7,285 bases of DNA from the NCBI GenBank assembly GCA_009839535.1, contig VXPN01000309.1, positions 1 through 7,285 on the forward strand, in the 5' to 3' direction. This DNA is from Boseongicola sp. SB0662_bin_57 (GTDB lineage: Bacteria > Pseudomonadota > Alphaproteobacteria > Rhodobacterales > Rhodobacteraceae). This document shows, in pieces, positions 6,708 through 7,285 of the stretch. Under the pieces are notes generated by a model, which was given only the letters and a program-made list of their open reading frames with translations, made no database searches and was not told the DNA's origin. The position numbers were made by a program, and so were the translations under genes. Each line of letters starts with the position of its first letter. Position 1 is the stretch's first letter.

Positions 6708-6797
6708 GGAGGAGTGGCAGAGTGGTCGAATGCACCGGTCTTGAAAACCGGCGTGCGTGAAAGCGTACCGTGGGTTCGAATCCCACCTCCTCCGCCA
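6708..6797 (+). tRNA. tRNA-Ser(UGA)
   Basis: This 90-nt gene folds as a class II tRNA. The acceptor stem GGAGGAG (6708-6714) pairs with CTCCTCC (6787-6793), followed by discriminator G and an encoded CCA (6795-6797). The anticodon stem CCGGT/ACCGG (6735-6739, 6747-6751) encloses the loop CTTGAAA with anticodon TGA at 6742-6744, reading UCN serine codons, chiefly UCA. A long variable arm precedes the T arm, whose GTGGG/CCCAC stem holds the loop TTCGAAT. The extended variable arm and the G discriminator identify serine. T-rich tracts (6808-6812, 6819-6823) soon after the CCA may help end transcription. Confidence 0.97.
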
Positions 6798-6939
6798 GAC
6801 ACCGTTGTTTTTGCGGCATTTTTCAGTCATGAAACGGGCTGCTGCATGTTTCGTTGCATGTCTGTACGGGGCCTGCGGAGACACGCACCATGTCCGGGAC
6901 ACGCATGATGGCGGCGAAGAACCGCATGCAGAAGTCGCA

Positions 6940-6970
6940 TAGAGCTTGAACGCCGTTCACACTGGAAGTT
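6940..6970. repeat. imperfect direct repeat, copy A
   Basis: TAGAGCTTGAA at 6940-6950 is followed by CCGTTC, an ACT core and GGAAGT. The same order (TAGAGCTTGAA, CCGTTC, CACT, TGAAGT) recurs at 7221-7252. The first 11 bases are identical and most of the rest match with small indels. Confidence 0.5.
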
Positions 6971-7220
6971 TCATCGCCTTTGCCAATTCAGGTTGCAGTG
7001 GGACCCCCTCGGCCGCTCACCTGCCCGTCGCAGAATTTGCCCTTGTGAACACACCTCAACAGGGCAGCTCGAAAGGCCGGACAGATGTGCCCCTATGGGG
7101 CCGCTCCGTTGATGGCACCGTGATGACAATGCGTTGCGCGCCGAAGACGCCCTCGTCCGGGGATGCCTTTGACAGAGCCCACGTCATTTGGCGGACAACA
7201 AAAAATGGTCCCAATTTTCT

Positions 7221-7252
7221 TAGAGCTTGAATCCCCCGTTCCACTCTGAAGT
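7221..7252. repeat. imperfect direct repeat, copy B
   Basis: Partner of the copy at 6940-6970, about 280 bp away in the same orientation. It runs straight into the inverted repeat at 7253-7274, so copy B and the inverted repeat may be parts of one longer element that continues beyond the window. Confidence 0.5.
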
Positions 7253-7274
7253 GCAACACCTGATGTAGTGTTGC
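7253..7274. repeat. 7-bp inverted repeat near window end
   Basis: GCAACAC at 7253-7259 and GTGTTGC at 7268-7274 are perfect inverted arms around an 8-nt spacer. This could be an operator, the end of an insertion sequence, or a simple hairpin; no T-run follows within the visible bases. The nature of the following sequence outside the window would decide. Confidence 0.4.
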
Positions 7275-7285
7275 GAGGCGTCGGA

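Larger units (their letters stand above)
6798..7285. other. non-coding flank downstream of tRNA-Ser, no gene recognised
   Basis: Roughly 490 bp up to the window edge without a supportable gene. Two moderate open frames exist (plus 6946-7230 and minus 7056-7259), both beginning at TTG codons within repeats, with translations like no family I know and no ribosome binding site. The stretch contains an imperfect direct repeat (6940-6970 and 7221-7251), an inverted repeat at 7253-7274, a GCCCC-TAT-GGGGC hairpin at 7089-7101 without a T-tract, and an 8-bp direct repeat GACACGCA at 6880 and 6898. A TTGACA at 7169-7174 has no matching -10 box. Confidence 0.5.

Noticed and set aside
6556..6902. Open frames across the tRNA on both strands, with translations such as GIRTHGTLSRTPVFKTGAFD, RRRWDSNPRY and GGVAEWSNAPVLKTG
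   Set aside because: These are the well-known false proteins produced by translating tRNA-Ser genes and their complements; the tRNA explains the sequence fully.
7089..7101. GCCCC-TAT-GGGGC hairpin as a terminator
   Set aside because: Short stem with no T-tract after it and no gene ending upstream.
7169..7197. TTGACA as a -35 box
   Set aside because: No reasonable -10 hexamer 16-19 bases downstream and no gene clearly following inside the window.
6946..7259. Plus frame 6946-7230 and minus frame 7056-7259 as possible small genes
   Set aside because: TTG starts inside repeats, no ribosome binding site, overlapping each other and unlike known proteins; could be revisited with expression data.

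Overview
The window is ordinary high-GC proteobacterial chromosome, and the gene content and order point to an alphaproteobacterium. A tRNA-Ser(UGA) gene lies upstream of a D,D-carboxypeptidase - tmk - holB - tatD - MBL-hydrolase series, an arrangement familiar from Rhodobacterales and Rhizobiales. I cannot name the genus. No CRISPR array, phage module, toxin-antitoxin pair, defence island or other convincing undescribed system is visible.

Layout. Positions 1-98 hold the 3' end of a plus-strand SnoaL-like (ester cyclase / NTF2-fold) gene. Positions 99-784 contain no intact gene. They hold a stem-loop after that stop, a frameshifted remnant of a second SnoaL-like gene (about 283-584), and a 20-bp palindrome at 671-690. 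From 6280 down to 785 runs a compact minus-strand operon: D-alanyl-D-alanine carboxypeptidase, thymidylate kinase (tmk), DNA polymerase III delta' (holB), a TatD-family hydrolase, a PhnP-like MBL-fold hydrolase and an AEC-family permease. Positions 6281-6707 are a non-coding leader with short repeats. tRNA-Ser(UGA) is at 6708-6797 on the plus strand, and 6798-7285 is non-coding sequence with imperfect repeats.

How the genes fit together. Junctions are a 4-nt ATGA overlap (carboxypeptidase/tmk), a 4-nt GTGA overlap (tmk/holB), an 81-nt gap (holB/tatD), a 13-nt overlap (tatD/MBL) and a 3-nt gap (MBL/AEC). Most of the operon is therefore probably co-transcribed and translationally coupled. It mixes cell-wall trimming, dTTP supply, clamp-loader assembly, a metal-dependent nuclease or hydrolase, and a phosphodiesterase-like enzyme; the permease at the end looks like an accessory passenger. 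metG, which many alphaproteobacteria carry between holB and tatD, is absent.

Points most worth a second look are the decayed SnoaL-like copy beside an apparently intact relative, the 671-690 palindrome, the TTG start inferred for the carboxypeptidase, the tmk start choice, and the repeats on both sides of the tRNA gene.
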